NCBI GenBank assembly: GCA_900315105.1
Contig: OMXX01000036.1
Coordinates: forward strand, 1 to 36,954
Direction: 5' to 3'
Length of the DNA: 36,954 bases
Source of the DNA: an uncultured Prevotellaceae bacterium
GTDB taxonomy: Bacteria > Bacteroidota > Bacteroidia > Bacteroidales > Bacteroidaceae
In this document: piece by piece, positions 1 to 7,093 of the stretch
Position numbering within the stretch: the first letter of the stretch is position 1
Layout of the letters: each line of letters starts with the position of its first letter
Notes under the pieces: model-generated
Database searches by the model: none
What the model saw: only the letters and a program-made list of their open reading frames with translations
Told to the model about the DNA's origin: nothing
Made by a program: the position numbers and the translations under genes

Positions 1-1
1 G

Positions 2-862
2 GGCCAAGTAGTAGAACGCCTCTGCGAGCGGGATCAGTACAAGGTTGATGTCGCTTGCAGACTACTTGGCCGCACGAGACAGGCTTACTACAAGAAGAAG
101 CGCGATGATGACAGCCATGTCAGCCGCCTGACACCGGTAATAGACACGGTCAGGCACATCCGTGAGATGGATCCTGGCATAGGAGGCTACAAGCTGTGGC
201 TCATGATAAACCGTATATATCCCGACCGCTGGATTCCCGGCCGCGATTCCTTCTTCTCCATTCTGCGTACATTCGGTCTTGTACTGAAGCGTCAAAAGCC
301 GAGGCACACGACAAACTCCAATCACAGATTCCACAAATACAAGAATCTGATAAAGGACTATATCCCGATGCATCCTAACGCCCTGTGGGTGAGCGACATC
401 ACCTATATTGACACGGAAAGCGGCTTCTGCTATCTGCATCTCGTGACAGATGCCTATTCACGTAAGATCATAGGCTGGAGCCTAGCACCGACCCTCGAGG
501 CAAAATACACGGTGAACGCCCTGCGCATGGCAATAGAGCAGACAGGCAGGGAAAATCTCCAGGGACTCATACATCACTCAGACAGAGGCGTACAGTACTG
601 CTGTGATGCATATGTCGGTGAGCTGAACAAATATCATATCAGTATCAGCATGACAGAAGACTACAAGCCGACAGACAATGCCATAGCGGAACGTGTCAAC
701 GGGACGATAAAGACAGAAGTCGTGTACAGGGAAAAGCGCTACAAGAACATAGTAGAGGCAGGCAGACGCCTTAGCAGGTACATTGCTTTCTATAATGACC
801 AGCGTCCCCATTACAGTCTTGGGATGCTGTCACCCACACAGAAGCATAGCCAGAAGCATTAG
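2..862 (+). CDS. IS3-family transposase OrfB, 5' end cut by window edge
   Basis: DDE transposase of the IS3 family. The frame is open from base 2, so the gene enters from outside the window; an internal ATG at 167 is unlikely to be the start because the upstream frame encodes a typical OrfB N-terminus (LLGRTRQAYYKKK). The rve catalytic triad is visible: Asp in WVSDITYID (codon at 395), Asp in HHSDRGVQY (codon at 581) and Glu in NAIAERVNG (codon at 689). Spacing is D-61-D-35-E, the family pattern. The C-terminus FYNDQRPHYSLGMLSPTQ is also family-typical. OrfA, if present and joined by programmed frameshift, lies left of the window. No frameshift is seen in the visible part, so the copy may be intact. 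Confidence 0.93.
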   Translation, partial: GQVVERLCERDQYKVDVACRLLGRTRQAYYKKKRDDDSHVSRLTPVIDTVRHIREMDPGIGGYKLWLMINRIYPDRWIPGRDSFFSILRTFGLVLKRQKPRHTTNSNHRFHKYKNLIKDYIPMHPNALWVSDITYIDTESGFCYLHLVTDAYSRKIIGWSLAPTLEAKYTVNALRMAIEQTGRENLQGLIHHSDRGVQYCCDAYVGELNKYHISISMTEDYKPTDNAIAERVNGTIKTEVVYREKRYKNIVEAGRRLSRYIAFYNDQRPHYSLGMLSPTQKHSQKH

Positions 863-1140
863 GACTCTCGGGGGCTGTCTGCCCCCTGCCGTCGGGCATC
901 CCCCGAGTGTTTTTCATAGTTTTCCTATGCGGAGTAAACGAATTCAGTATGATGTCAACGAAATCAGGATTGTGTAAACCTTTCCAGGAAACCGACAACC
1001 TTTCAAGTATGATGTCAACGAATGCGAAAAGACACAGAACGAAGGCACAACAAACGGAAATCACGACCGGTAACAAGTAACAGGTAACAATAAGGATTTT
1101 AGTGTAAGCGTATCTAATTTTAGACATACGGCAATAATAT
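863..1140. other. IS right flank with direct repeats
   Basis: No gene is seen here. A GC-rich imperfect palindrome (about 867-905, CTCGGGGG...CCCCCGAG) follows the transposase stop. A 17-bp direct repeat, AGTATGATGTCAACGAA, occurs at 946-962 and 1006-1022; the IS right end probably lies between or just after these copies, but I cannot place the terminal inverted repeat without the left end. From about 1030 the sequence becomes an 11-mer/heptamer repeat block listed separately. Confidence 0.5.
1030..1128. repeat. Composite repeat: 11-mer remnant, GTAACAA heptamers, conserved tail
   Basis: Contains AGAACGAAGGCAC (shared with 15663-15684), then three heptamers GTAACAA/GTAACAG/GTAACAA at 1070-1090, then a tail (TAAGGATTTTAGTGTAAGCG... 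to AGACATA at about 1128). The same order recurs at 15652-15768 with few changes. Both copies lie just past the terminator of a minus-strand operon. Confidence 0.75.
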
Positions 1141-1141
1141 A

Positions 1142-1176
1142 AAAAAATCCCTCAGGCTGATCTGCTTGAGGGATTA
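1142..1176 (-). terminator. Rho-independent terminator of pyrBI
   Basis: Read on the minus strand, a CCCTCAAGC/GCCTGAGGG stem with a short loop is followed by a run of seven T. It lies about 60 nt past the pyrI stop. Confidence 0.85.
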
Positions 1177-1202
1177 TTGTATTACATTAAAATGCTATTT
1201 GA

Positions 1203-1233
1203 CATCCTTCCCTTTGGGAAGGCTTGGTTAGGC
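1203..1233. repeat. 31-bp CCTTCCC/GGGAAGG repeat unit, copy 1
   Basis: Unit running CATCCTTCCC-TTT-GGGAAGGCTTGGTTAGGC. Near-identical copies lie at 32669-32699 and 33677-33707, and a broken inverted one at 32472-32496. This copy ends 2 nt from the pyrI stop codon (1236-1238). Confidence 0.85.
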
Positions 1234-1235
1234 AT

Positions 1236-1691
1236 TTAGCACAACTTCACATTCTTAATATCCTGCTCTTTGTCGCAGTAGTGGCAACGCACGATACCAG
1301 CAAGTTTATCCACCACGGTGAAGTAGGTGTTCATTGGCTCGTTGTTGGTTATGCACTTAGGATTGTTGCATTTCACTATGCCGTGGAGCTCGTTAGGAAT
1401 CTCAACGGTTTTCTTCTCTACAACCTCATAGTCCTTGATGATGCTCAACACTACTTTAGGGGCAACGACAGAGAGACGTGAAATCTCCTCGTCGGAGAAG
1501 AATTTGTCGGAAACCTTTATCAGTCCTTTCTTACCCACTTTTTCTGATGGGTAGTTGTAACCGATAGTCACAGGTTCTGTGAGCTTATGCAGCCCAAGGA
1601 GTGAAGCCACCTGATATGTCTTCTCAGATGGAATATGGTCGATAACGGTGCCGTTCTCAATAGCGGCAACCAAGCGTTCTTTCTTGTTCAT
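1236..1691 (-). CDS. pyrI: Aspartate carbamoyltransferase regulatory subunit
   Basis: Regulatory chain of aspartate transcarbamoylase, which binds nucleotide effectors and docks on PyrB through a zinc site. At 151 aa it has the usual length. The N-terminal allosteric domain ([21 protein letters not shown]) is followed by the zinc domain with four cysteines as KCNNPKC and VRCHYC. ATG at 1691 is separated from the pyrB stop by only 3 nt, so the two are surely cotranscribed and probably translationally coupled. Downstream come a 31-bp repeat and a strong terminator. Function follows from family knowledge; allosteric response in this organism is not shown. Confidence 0.97.
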   Translation of the reverse strand: MNKKERLVAAIENGTVIDHIPSEKTYQVASLLGLHKLTEPVTIGYNYPSEKVGKKGLIKVSDKFFSDEEISRLSVVAPKVVLSIIKDYEVVEKKTVEIPNELHGIVKCNNPKCITNNEPMNTYFTVVDKLAGIVRCHYCDKEQDIKNVKLC

Positions 1692-1694
1692 AAA

Positions 1695-2657
1695 CTACTC
1701 TATTATCGTCTTGTCGTTCTTTATGTCCTCCAAAGTGATGCCGAGACAATGGCAGAAGATAGCCTCTCTGGCATATAGACCGTTGCCTGCCTGCTGAATA
1801 TAGTATGCGTGTGGATCGTCGTCCACATCGTATGCGATCTCGTTGACACGAGGCAGAGGGTGGAGAATCTTCATGTTTGGCTTGGTGAGCTTGAGCATGT
1901 CCCTATGAAGGATATACACGTTCTTCACGCGTTCATATTCCATAAGGTCAGAGAAACGCTCTTTCTGCACGCGAGTCATATATATAATGTCTGCATCAGA
2001 GATTACCTGCTCGTTGAACTCGGTATGCTCCACATACTTGATTCCGTGTTGGTGGCAGTACATCTTGTATTCCTGTGGCATCGCAAGCTCGTTAGGAGCT
2101 ACGAAATGGAAAGTAGGATTGAAATGACGCATAGCCATGATGAGAGAGTGAACCGTACGGCCATACTTCAGGTCTCCTACAAGATATATGTTCAGGTTGT
2201 CGAGAGTGCCCTGGGTCTTGTATATTGAATACAGGTCGAGCAGACATTGTGAAGGATGCATGTGAGCTCCGTCGCCGGCATTTATGATAGGGATAGGGGC
2301 CACCTCGGAGGCATATTGTGCTGCTCCCTCAATGTAATGGCGCATAGCTATCACGTCGGCATAGTTTGAAACCATGAGAATTGTGTCCTTCAATGTCTCA
2401 CCCTTGGTTGCGCTTGTAACCTTGGCATCAGAGAAACCGATGACGCGGGCACCTAGACGGTTGGCGGCTGTTTCAAATGAAAGACGTGTGCGTGTGGAAG
2501 GCTCGAAGAAAAGGGTTGCCACCACACGACCTTTGAGCAGCTCTCTGTTTGGATGCTTCTCAAATTCTTGAGCCATACTTATCATGTATAGGATTTCTTC
2601 GCGAGATAAGTCGGCTATCGTAACAAAATTATGTTTTTCCATCTCCAAAATTGTCAT
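1695..2657 (-). CDS. pyrB: Aspartate carbamoyltransferase catalytic subunit
   Basis: Catalyses carbamoyl phosphate + L-aspartate to N-carbamoylaspartate, the committed step of pyrimidine synthesis. The 320-aa protein has the carbamoyl-phosphate motif [11 protein letters not shown], the mobile-loop lysine in KGETLKD, the central MRHYIEGAA region, [14 protein letters not shown], and the C-terminal HPLPRVNEI loop. It is first in a pyrB-pyrI pair and divergent from the PBP gene 92 nt away (start to start). A TAACTTCG box 17 nt upstream of the ATG could be its -7 element. No attenuator-like leader is visible, because the intergenic space is too short. Confidence 0.98.
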   Translation of the reverse strand: MTILEMEKHNFVTIADLSREEILYMISMAQEFEKHPNRELLKGRVVATLFFEPSTRTRLSFETAANRLGARVIGFSDAKVTSATKGETLKDTILMVSNYADVIAMRHYIEGAAQYASEVAPIPIINAGDGAHMHPSQCLLDLYSIYKTQGTLDNLNIYLVGDLKYGRTVHSLIMAMRHFNPTFHFVAPNELAMPQEYKMYCHQHGIKYVEHTEFNEQVISDADIIYMTRVQKERFSDLMEYERVKNVYILHRDMLKLTKPNMKILHPLPRVNEIAYDVDDDPHAYYIQQAGNGLYAREAIFCHCLGITLEDIKNDKTIIE

Positions 2658-2673
2658 TTTTGGTTTTCGGATG

Positions 2674-2681
2674 CGAAGTTA
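2674..2681 (-). promoter_or_regulatory. Possible -7 box of pyrBI
   Basis: TAACTTCG on the minus strand, one base off TAnnTTTG, 16-17 nt before the pyrB ATG. No good -33 TTTG is seen. Confidence 0.35.
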
Positions 2682-2725
2682 ATCATAATTTTTCAAAAAT
2701 CGTGCTATTTTCCAAAGTTTTATTG

Positions 2726-2733
2726 TATTTTTG
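2726..2733 (+). promoter_or_regulatory. -7 box of the PBP gene
   Basis: TATTTTTG matches the Bacteroidetes -7 consensus TAnnTTTG. Transcription would begin at about 2739-2741, which rules out the ATG at 2651 and supports translation from 2750 or 2753 with a very short leader. Confidence 0.6.
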
Positions 2734-2749
2734 CATTCAAATATCGAAA

Positions 2750-5074
2750 ATGATGCGCAAAAAATTTATTTATACACTTTGGGTAGTGCTTGTTCTGGGT
2801 ATTATCGCAACGGCACTTACCTTTACCGCCATCTGGAACGGATGGATCGGTTACATGCCTGACATGGAGGCTATGCAGAATCCTATTGACAAATATGCCT
2901 CCCAGATTATAAGTGAAGACGGAAAGACGCTGGGCACATGGAGCCGCAGCACAGACAATCGTATTCAGACGCATTACAAGGACATTTCGCCTAATGTGAT
3001 ACAGGCTCTCATCGCTACTGAGGATGCACGTTTCTACGAGCATTCCGGTATTGACTTTATCTCGCTCTCACGTGCCATTGTGAAGCGCGGTATCTTCGGA
3101 CAGGAAAGTGCCGGAGGTGGTAGTACCATTACCCAGCAGCTTGCAAAGCAGCTTTATACCGAGAAGGCGCACTCTACACTTGAGCGTGCCATGCAGAAGC
3201 CGATAGAGTGGGTTATTGCCATCAAGCTTGAGCGTAACTTCACCAAGGAGGAAATCATAGCCATGTATCTCAACAAGTTTGATTTCCTTCATAATGCTGT
3301 CGGCATAAAGACCGCTGCCCATACATATTTTAATAAGGACACCAGAGACCTCTCTGTTACGGAGGCCGCTCTCCTTGTCGGTCTTTGTAAGAATCCATCA
3401 TATTTCAATCCTGTACGTCATGAGGACCGTTGCTTTGAACGTCGTAATGTGGTTCTCTCGCAGATGCGTAAGGAAGGCTATATTACAGATGCCGACTATG
3501 AGAAGTATTCCAAGGAGCCTATAAAGCTCAATTTCCAGCGTACCGATCATAAAGAAGGCTCTGCAACATATCTTCGTGAGTATCTTCGCCGATACATGAC
3601 CGCTACAAAGCCTATACGCTCCGAGTATCAGTCTTGGCAGAAGGTTCAGTTCGTTATCGACTCTATCGCATGGGAACAGGATCCTCTCTACGGTTGGTGT
3701 AATAAAAATAAGAACAAGGAAGGACGTAACTATGACATCTACGAGGACGGTCTGAAGATTTACACCACAGTCAATTCCCGAATGCAGCAATATGCCGAGG
3801 ATGCCGTCTATGCCCATGTGGCTAAGTATCTGCAACCGGCATTCGACAAGGAGAACAAGCGCAAAAAGAATGCTCCGTTCTCTACCCAACTCACGAAGAA
3901 GGAGATAGACAATATCCTCAACCGCTCTATAACCCAGAGCGATCGCTATCGCGGTATGAAGAAGGAAGGCTATTCTGACGAGGAAATCCGCAAGTCGTTC
4001 AATGTGCCTGTGGAGATGACGGTCTTCTCTTACAAGGGCGAGATTGATACAACTATGACTCCGCTCGACTCTATTCGCTATTATAAGTCATTCCTGCGCT
4101 CCGGATTTATGAGCATGGATCCTAAGACCGGTCAGGTGAAGGCTTACGTGGGTGGATTGAACTATGCCCATTTCCAGTATGATATGGCTTCTGACGGCCG
4201 TCGTCAGGTAGGTTCTACAATGAAGCCTCTGCTCTATTCCCTTGCTATGGAGAACGGTTTCTCGCCTTGTGATGAGGCTCCTAACTGGCAGCAGACATAC
4301 ATCGTCAACGGACAGCCTTGGACCCCCCGTAACTCGAATACCAAGCGTTCTGGCGAGATGGTAACTCTCAAATGGGGATTGGCACAGTCAAGCAACTGGG
4401 TTAGCGCATATCTTATGAGTCAGCTCGACCCTGGACAGTTCGTTTCTCTGCTTCGTCAGTATGGCATCAACAACCCAGAGATAGTTCCTTCCATGTCGCT
4501 TTGTCTCGGTCCTTGCGACATTACCGTTGCTGAGATGGTTAGCGCATATACAGCCTTTGCCAATCGAGGCATACGTTGTGCCCCTATGCTCGTAAGTCGT
4601 ATTGAGGACAACGAGGGTAATATTGTTGCTCGTTTTGAGCCTCGTGTTACTGAGGTTATCTCCGAGGAAAGCTCTTATAAGATGCTTGCTCTCCTGCAAG
4701 GTGTTATTGATGGTGGTACTGGTGGACGCTTGCGTTTCAAGTATGGCATCAAGGCTCAGATGGGTGGTAAGACCGGTACAACCAATCGCAACTCCGATGC
4801 TTGGTTCATGGCTGTTACGCCAAACCTCGTAAGCGGCTGTTGGGTAGGAGGTGAGGATCGCGACATCCACTTCGACAATATGTTCTACGGACAAGGAGCC
4901 TCAATGGCACTTCCTATCTATGCTTATTATATACAAAAGGTCTATAAAGACGAGTCCTTGCCGTATTCCGAGAAGGACACCTTCGATGTCCCTCATGGCT
5001 ATGATGCCTGTGCTTCGTCGGGAAAGCCTGATGCGTCGGAATCAGGACCAAGCGTAGAGGACGTGTTTGAGTAG
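2750..5074 (+). CDS. Bifunctional class A penicillin-binding protein (PBP1A-like)
   Basis: Inner-membrane peptidoglycan synthase. From the ATG at 2750 it is 774 aa: one N-terminal membrane helix (about residues 6-28); a GT51 glycosyltransferase domain with EDARFYEHSGIDF (catalytic Glu91) and GGSTITQQLAKQLY; and a transpeptidase domain with Ser489 in GSTMKPL (SxxK), SSN at 547-549 (SxN) and KTGT at 674 (KTG). Both active sites look intact. An upstream in-frame ATG at 2651 is rejected because it lies before the -7 box and would place a non-signal stretch before the helix. The C-terminus is a short Ser/Asp-rich tail. A strong hairpin terminator follows. It could equally be called mrcA or ponA. 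Confidence 0.95.
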   Translation: MMRKKFIYTLWVVLVLGIIATALTFTAIWNGWIGYMPDMEAMQNPIDKYASQIISEDGKTLGTWSRSTDNRIQTHYKDISPNVIQALIATEDARFYEHSGIDFISLSRAIVKRGIFGQESAGGGSTITQQLAKQLYTEKAHSTLERAMQKPIEWVIAIKLERNFTKEEIIAMYLNKFDFLHNAVGIKTAAHTYFNKDTRDLSVTEAALLVGLCKNPSYFNPVRHEDRCFERRNVVLSQMRKEGYITDADYEKYSKEPIKLNFQRTDHKEGSATYLREYLRRYMTATKPIRSEYQSWQKVQFVIDSIAWEQDPLYGWCNKNKNKEGRNYDIYEDGLKIYTTVNSRMQQYAEDAVYAHVAKYLQPAFDKENKRKKNAPFSTQLTKKEIDNILNRSITQSDRYRGMKKEGYSDEEIRKSFNVPVEMTVFSYKGEIDTTMTPLDSIRYYKSFLRSGFMSMDPKTGQVKAYVGGLNYAHFQYDMASDGRRQVGSTMKPLLYSLAMENGFSPCDEAPNWQQTYIVNGQPWTPRNSNTKRSGEMVTLKWGLAQSSNWVSAYLMSQLDPGQFVSLLRQYGINNPEIVPSMSLCLGPCDITVAEMVSAYTAFANRGIRCAPMLVSRIEDNEGNIVARFEPRVTEVISEESSYKMLALLQGVIDGGTGGRLRFKYGIKAQMGGKTGTTNRNSDAWFMAVTPNLVSGCWVGGEDRDIHFDNMFYGQGASMALPIYAYYIQKVYKDESLPYSEKDTFDVPHGYDACASSGKPDASESGPSVEDVFE

Positions 5075-5092
5075 ATGCATTTTTAATAGAAA

Positions 5093-5136
5093 ATGGCGTG
5101 ATACCTATATAACATTGGTATCACGCCATTCTGTTT
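5093..5136 (+). terminator. Bidirectional terminator
   Basis: Perfect 13-bp stem ATGGCGTGATACC/GGTATCACGCCAT (5093-5105 and 5117-5129) followed by CTGTTTTTG. It ends the PBP gene and may also stop the converging lipoprotein transcript (5181-5903). Confidence 0.88.
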
Positions 5137-5180
5137 TTGTATGAGAAAATAATTAGGGAAACGGATTTGTCAGATTTGTC

Positions 5181-5903
5181 TCAAAATTCCATAATGTTTT
5201 GACTTGGTTTTGAGCCGCTTATAGAATCCCAAATCTTTGCGTTGGGATATTTCTTGCGGAGTCTGTCGAATTCTTTGTTCCAAGCGTCCATACCATTAGC
5301 ATAGGTATAGTATGTTGGGTATATCATTATTGTCATCATGGCTTTTACATAAGGTTGATTGTTTTTCCCGTTTACAACAACAATAGAATCAAATTCCTCT
5401 TGATTCATACTCAAAAGACTATCAAATGTCGTTTTGTTGTCATTAATATATTGATTGATTTTCTCTAATGCCAATTCAATATGTTTTTTCTCACCATCCT
5501 TATCTCCATTAAGATGGCTTTGCATGGCATTTAGTTTGCATTTAAAAACGCCTGGTACTGGATATATTTCATGTGAAGAACAGATTTCGCTATTGCCAAA
5601 CTCAATGAATTCTTTATATCGCTTTGCTATTGAAAGTGTTCTAAGCTTGATTATTATTGGATTAGGTCCGATTTCATGTGCAATCAAAGTGTCACATATT
5701 TCAATACAACGATCTACATCTTTGTCGTTAGGTGTATAATCGATATTAGCTAACTGGGAGTTTCGATTCTCGCTTAGTATTATCTCCGTGATAGAATCCA
5801 ATTCGTGGGTTAATGATGATGCATCAAATGTTTTATCGACTTGCGCTTGACAAGCTGATAAAACAAGAACAGCGATGGATAGCAAGATGGGAATATTCTT
5901 CAT
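5181..5903 (-). CDS. Hypothetical lipoprotein
   Basis: I do not recognise a family. The 240-aa product starts with a lipoprotein signal (MKNIPILLSIAVLVLSACQ, lipobox LSAC, Cys18), so it should be anchored in the cell envelope. The rest is soluble and mostly helical, rich in Asn, Ile and Lys; a weak TPR-like helical pattern around residues 70-160 is possible but not convincing. Codon use is more AT-rich than in the flanking housekeeping genes, which could mean recent acquisition. Its promoter closely resembles that of the next lipoprotein gene (6304-6828). Confidence 0.75.
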   Translation of the reverse strand: MKNIPILLSIAVLVLSACQAQVDKTFDASSLTHELDSITEIILSENRNSQLANIDYTPNDKDVDRCIEICDTLIAHEIGPNPIIIKLRTLSIAKRYKEFIEFGNSEICSSHEIYPVPGVFKCKLNAMQSHLNGDKDGEKKHIELALEKINQYINDNKTTFDSLLSMNQEEFDSIVVVNGKNNQPYVKAMMTIMIYPTYYTYANGMDAWNKEFDRLRKKYPNAKIWDSISGSKPSQNIMEF

Positions 5904-5986
5904 TTATATCGTTAAAATTTTAGAAGTGAATAAGTTTGATGATATGATTGTTTCATAAATTGTCTAAAACAAATGCATTTTGACGG

Positions 5987-6018
5987 CAAAGGTAAACAAA
6001 AAAATCAAAACGACCAAG
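5987..6018 (-). promoter_or_regulatory. Promoter of lipoprotein gene 5181-5903
   Basis: Minus-strand -33 CTTG (6015-6018), 20-bp spacer, -7 TACCTTTG (5987-5994). Much of the box and spacer is shared with the promoter at 6851-6882, including TTATTTCCTTGG upstream. Confidence 0.65.
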
Positions 6019-6130
6019 GAAATAAGAGAAATTAATGTTGTTGGAATTGTCGGGTTGTGGACATATAAAGTTTGAGAGTATTGGAAATAAACATCGAGGA
6101 GGTCTTTGAGTAAGTTCGTATAACCCTCGT

Positions 6131-6218
6131 GGTGTCTCCGTTGTAAGTCCGCTCTTCCTTCGCTCTTCCTCCGTACCAAAGTCGGTGCAAAGTCGGTGCA
6201 AAGTCGGTGGGGGAGCGG
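6131..6218. repeat. Array with 11-bp period, 8 units
   Basis: Units of exactly 11 bp run in phase, for example TGTAAGTCCGC (6142), TCTTCCTTCGC (6153), TCTTCCTCCGT (6164), ACCAAAGTCGG (6175), then TGCAAAGTCGG twice (6186, 6197). The CCG/TCG core stays at a fixed place while the other bases drift. Overlapping short reading frames here show no protein features. The 5'-most part shares CCGTTGTAAGTCCG with the array at 15581. The rest of the 5904-6303 gap holds only the lipoprotein promoter. Confidence 0.8.
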
Positions 6219-6303
6219 AGAATCATCGAGCTTGGTTAGGGGGAGTAAGGGAGGAGCATAAGAGAAAGAATGTTCTGGAAATATTGTCAAATCCTTATTG
6301 CGT

Positions 6304-6828
6304 TTATTGGCGGATTGGTTCTAAGTCTGGGTAAACATGATTTGAATTACTGCGTATATAGTGAAAAGTATATCTTTCACCACGTTCATTAATATTTCCT
6401 TCAAACAACCAGTAGTTCTTTCCCAATACAGAATAATCATATTCTAATGATTCTACACTCTGCTGTAAATATTTTATTTTATATTTATGACTTTTTATTT
6501 TGTAAGATACAGCCTTTGGACGGGCTCTTAAGTATCCCATTATAGAATCTGAATCTGTCTGGTAAAACTCCAATTCTCTTGGGATGAAAATTGTATTTGT
6601 ACTATCAAGGAGATAGAACGCAATCCCCTCATAATCACCATCCATTGCAGGAGTATATATAATCGAATCGCTATTTCCGAAAATTAAGACAGATGCATCT
6701 TTTCTTTCAAGTATTGAAAATGTAAAATGTGCATCGTCACAATGGTAGGTGTAAAGTCCTCCATGATTTAGTAAGCAAGACGTAAGCAAAGGAATTGCCA
6801 CGCATAGCGGAAATATTATTCTTTTCAT
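6304..6828 (-). CDS. Hypothetical lipoprotein
   Basis: No family recognised. The 174-aa product has a short lipoprotein signal (MKRIIFPLCVAIPLLTSC, lipobox LLTSC, Cys18). The mature part looks beta-rich (ILERKDASVLIFGNSDSIIYT) and aromatic, which would suit a small envelope beta domain. It is AT-rich like the neighbouring lipoprotein gene, and the two share a promoter sequence but no obvious protein similarity. They may form a small accessory island between the PBP gene and gyrA. Confidence 0.75.
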   Translation of the reverse strand: MKRIIFPLCVAIPLLTSCLLNHGGLYTYHCDDAHFTFSILERKDASVLIFGNSDSIIYTPAMDGDYEGIAFYLLDSTNTIFIPRELEFYQTDSDSIMGYLRARPKAVSYKIKSHKYKIKYLQQSVESLEYDYSVLGKNYWLFEGNINERGERYTFHYIRSNSNHVYPDLEPIRQ

Positions 6829-6850
6829 TTGTATAAACGAATCTTTTTTG

Positions 6851-6882
6851 CAAAAGTAAACATAAATCTCGAAATATCCAAG
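6851..6882 (-). promoter_or_regulatory. Promoter of lipoprotein gene 6304-6828
   Basis: Minus-strand -33 CTTG (6879-6882), 20-bp spacer, -7 TACTTTTG (6851-6858), 22 nt before the ATG. Near twin of 5987-6018. Confidence 0.65.
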
Positions 6883-6975
6883 GAAATAAGAGGATAAATT
6901 CGTGCGTTTGTGAAAGACATTACAAGATTGGGGAGAAGACTATCCTTAATAATCCTAAAAAAACGCGTGTAAGCC

Positions 6976-7006
6976 TTTGTAATGTCAAAAAAAAGTTGTA
7001 TTTTTG
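6976..7006 (+). promoter_or_regulatory. gyrA promoter
   Basis: TTTG (6976-6979), 19-bp spacer, TATTTTTG (6999-7006): a full match to the Bacteroidetes promoter. The leader to the ATG is about 80 nt. The octamer AAAACGCG flanks it (6960-6967, 7025-7032, 7055-7062). Confidence 0.75.
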
Positions 7007-7093
7007 TACCCGCAAAATTAACGGAAAACGCGTCAGAAGCTCTAAAAAGTGCCAAAAACGCGATTTTGACCTAAAAAAATAACCCAAAAATAA

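Noticed and set aside
2651..2749. N-terminal extension of the PBP from ATG 2651
   Set aside because: It lies upstream of the -7 box at 2726-2733, overlaps the pyrB start and has no family similarity; the membrane helix begins naturally from 2750.
5953..6290. Three overlapping short minus-strand frames
   Set aside because: They cross an 11-bp-period array and a promoter, lack domains or signals, and have repeat-derived composition.
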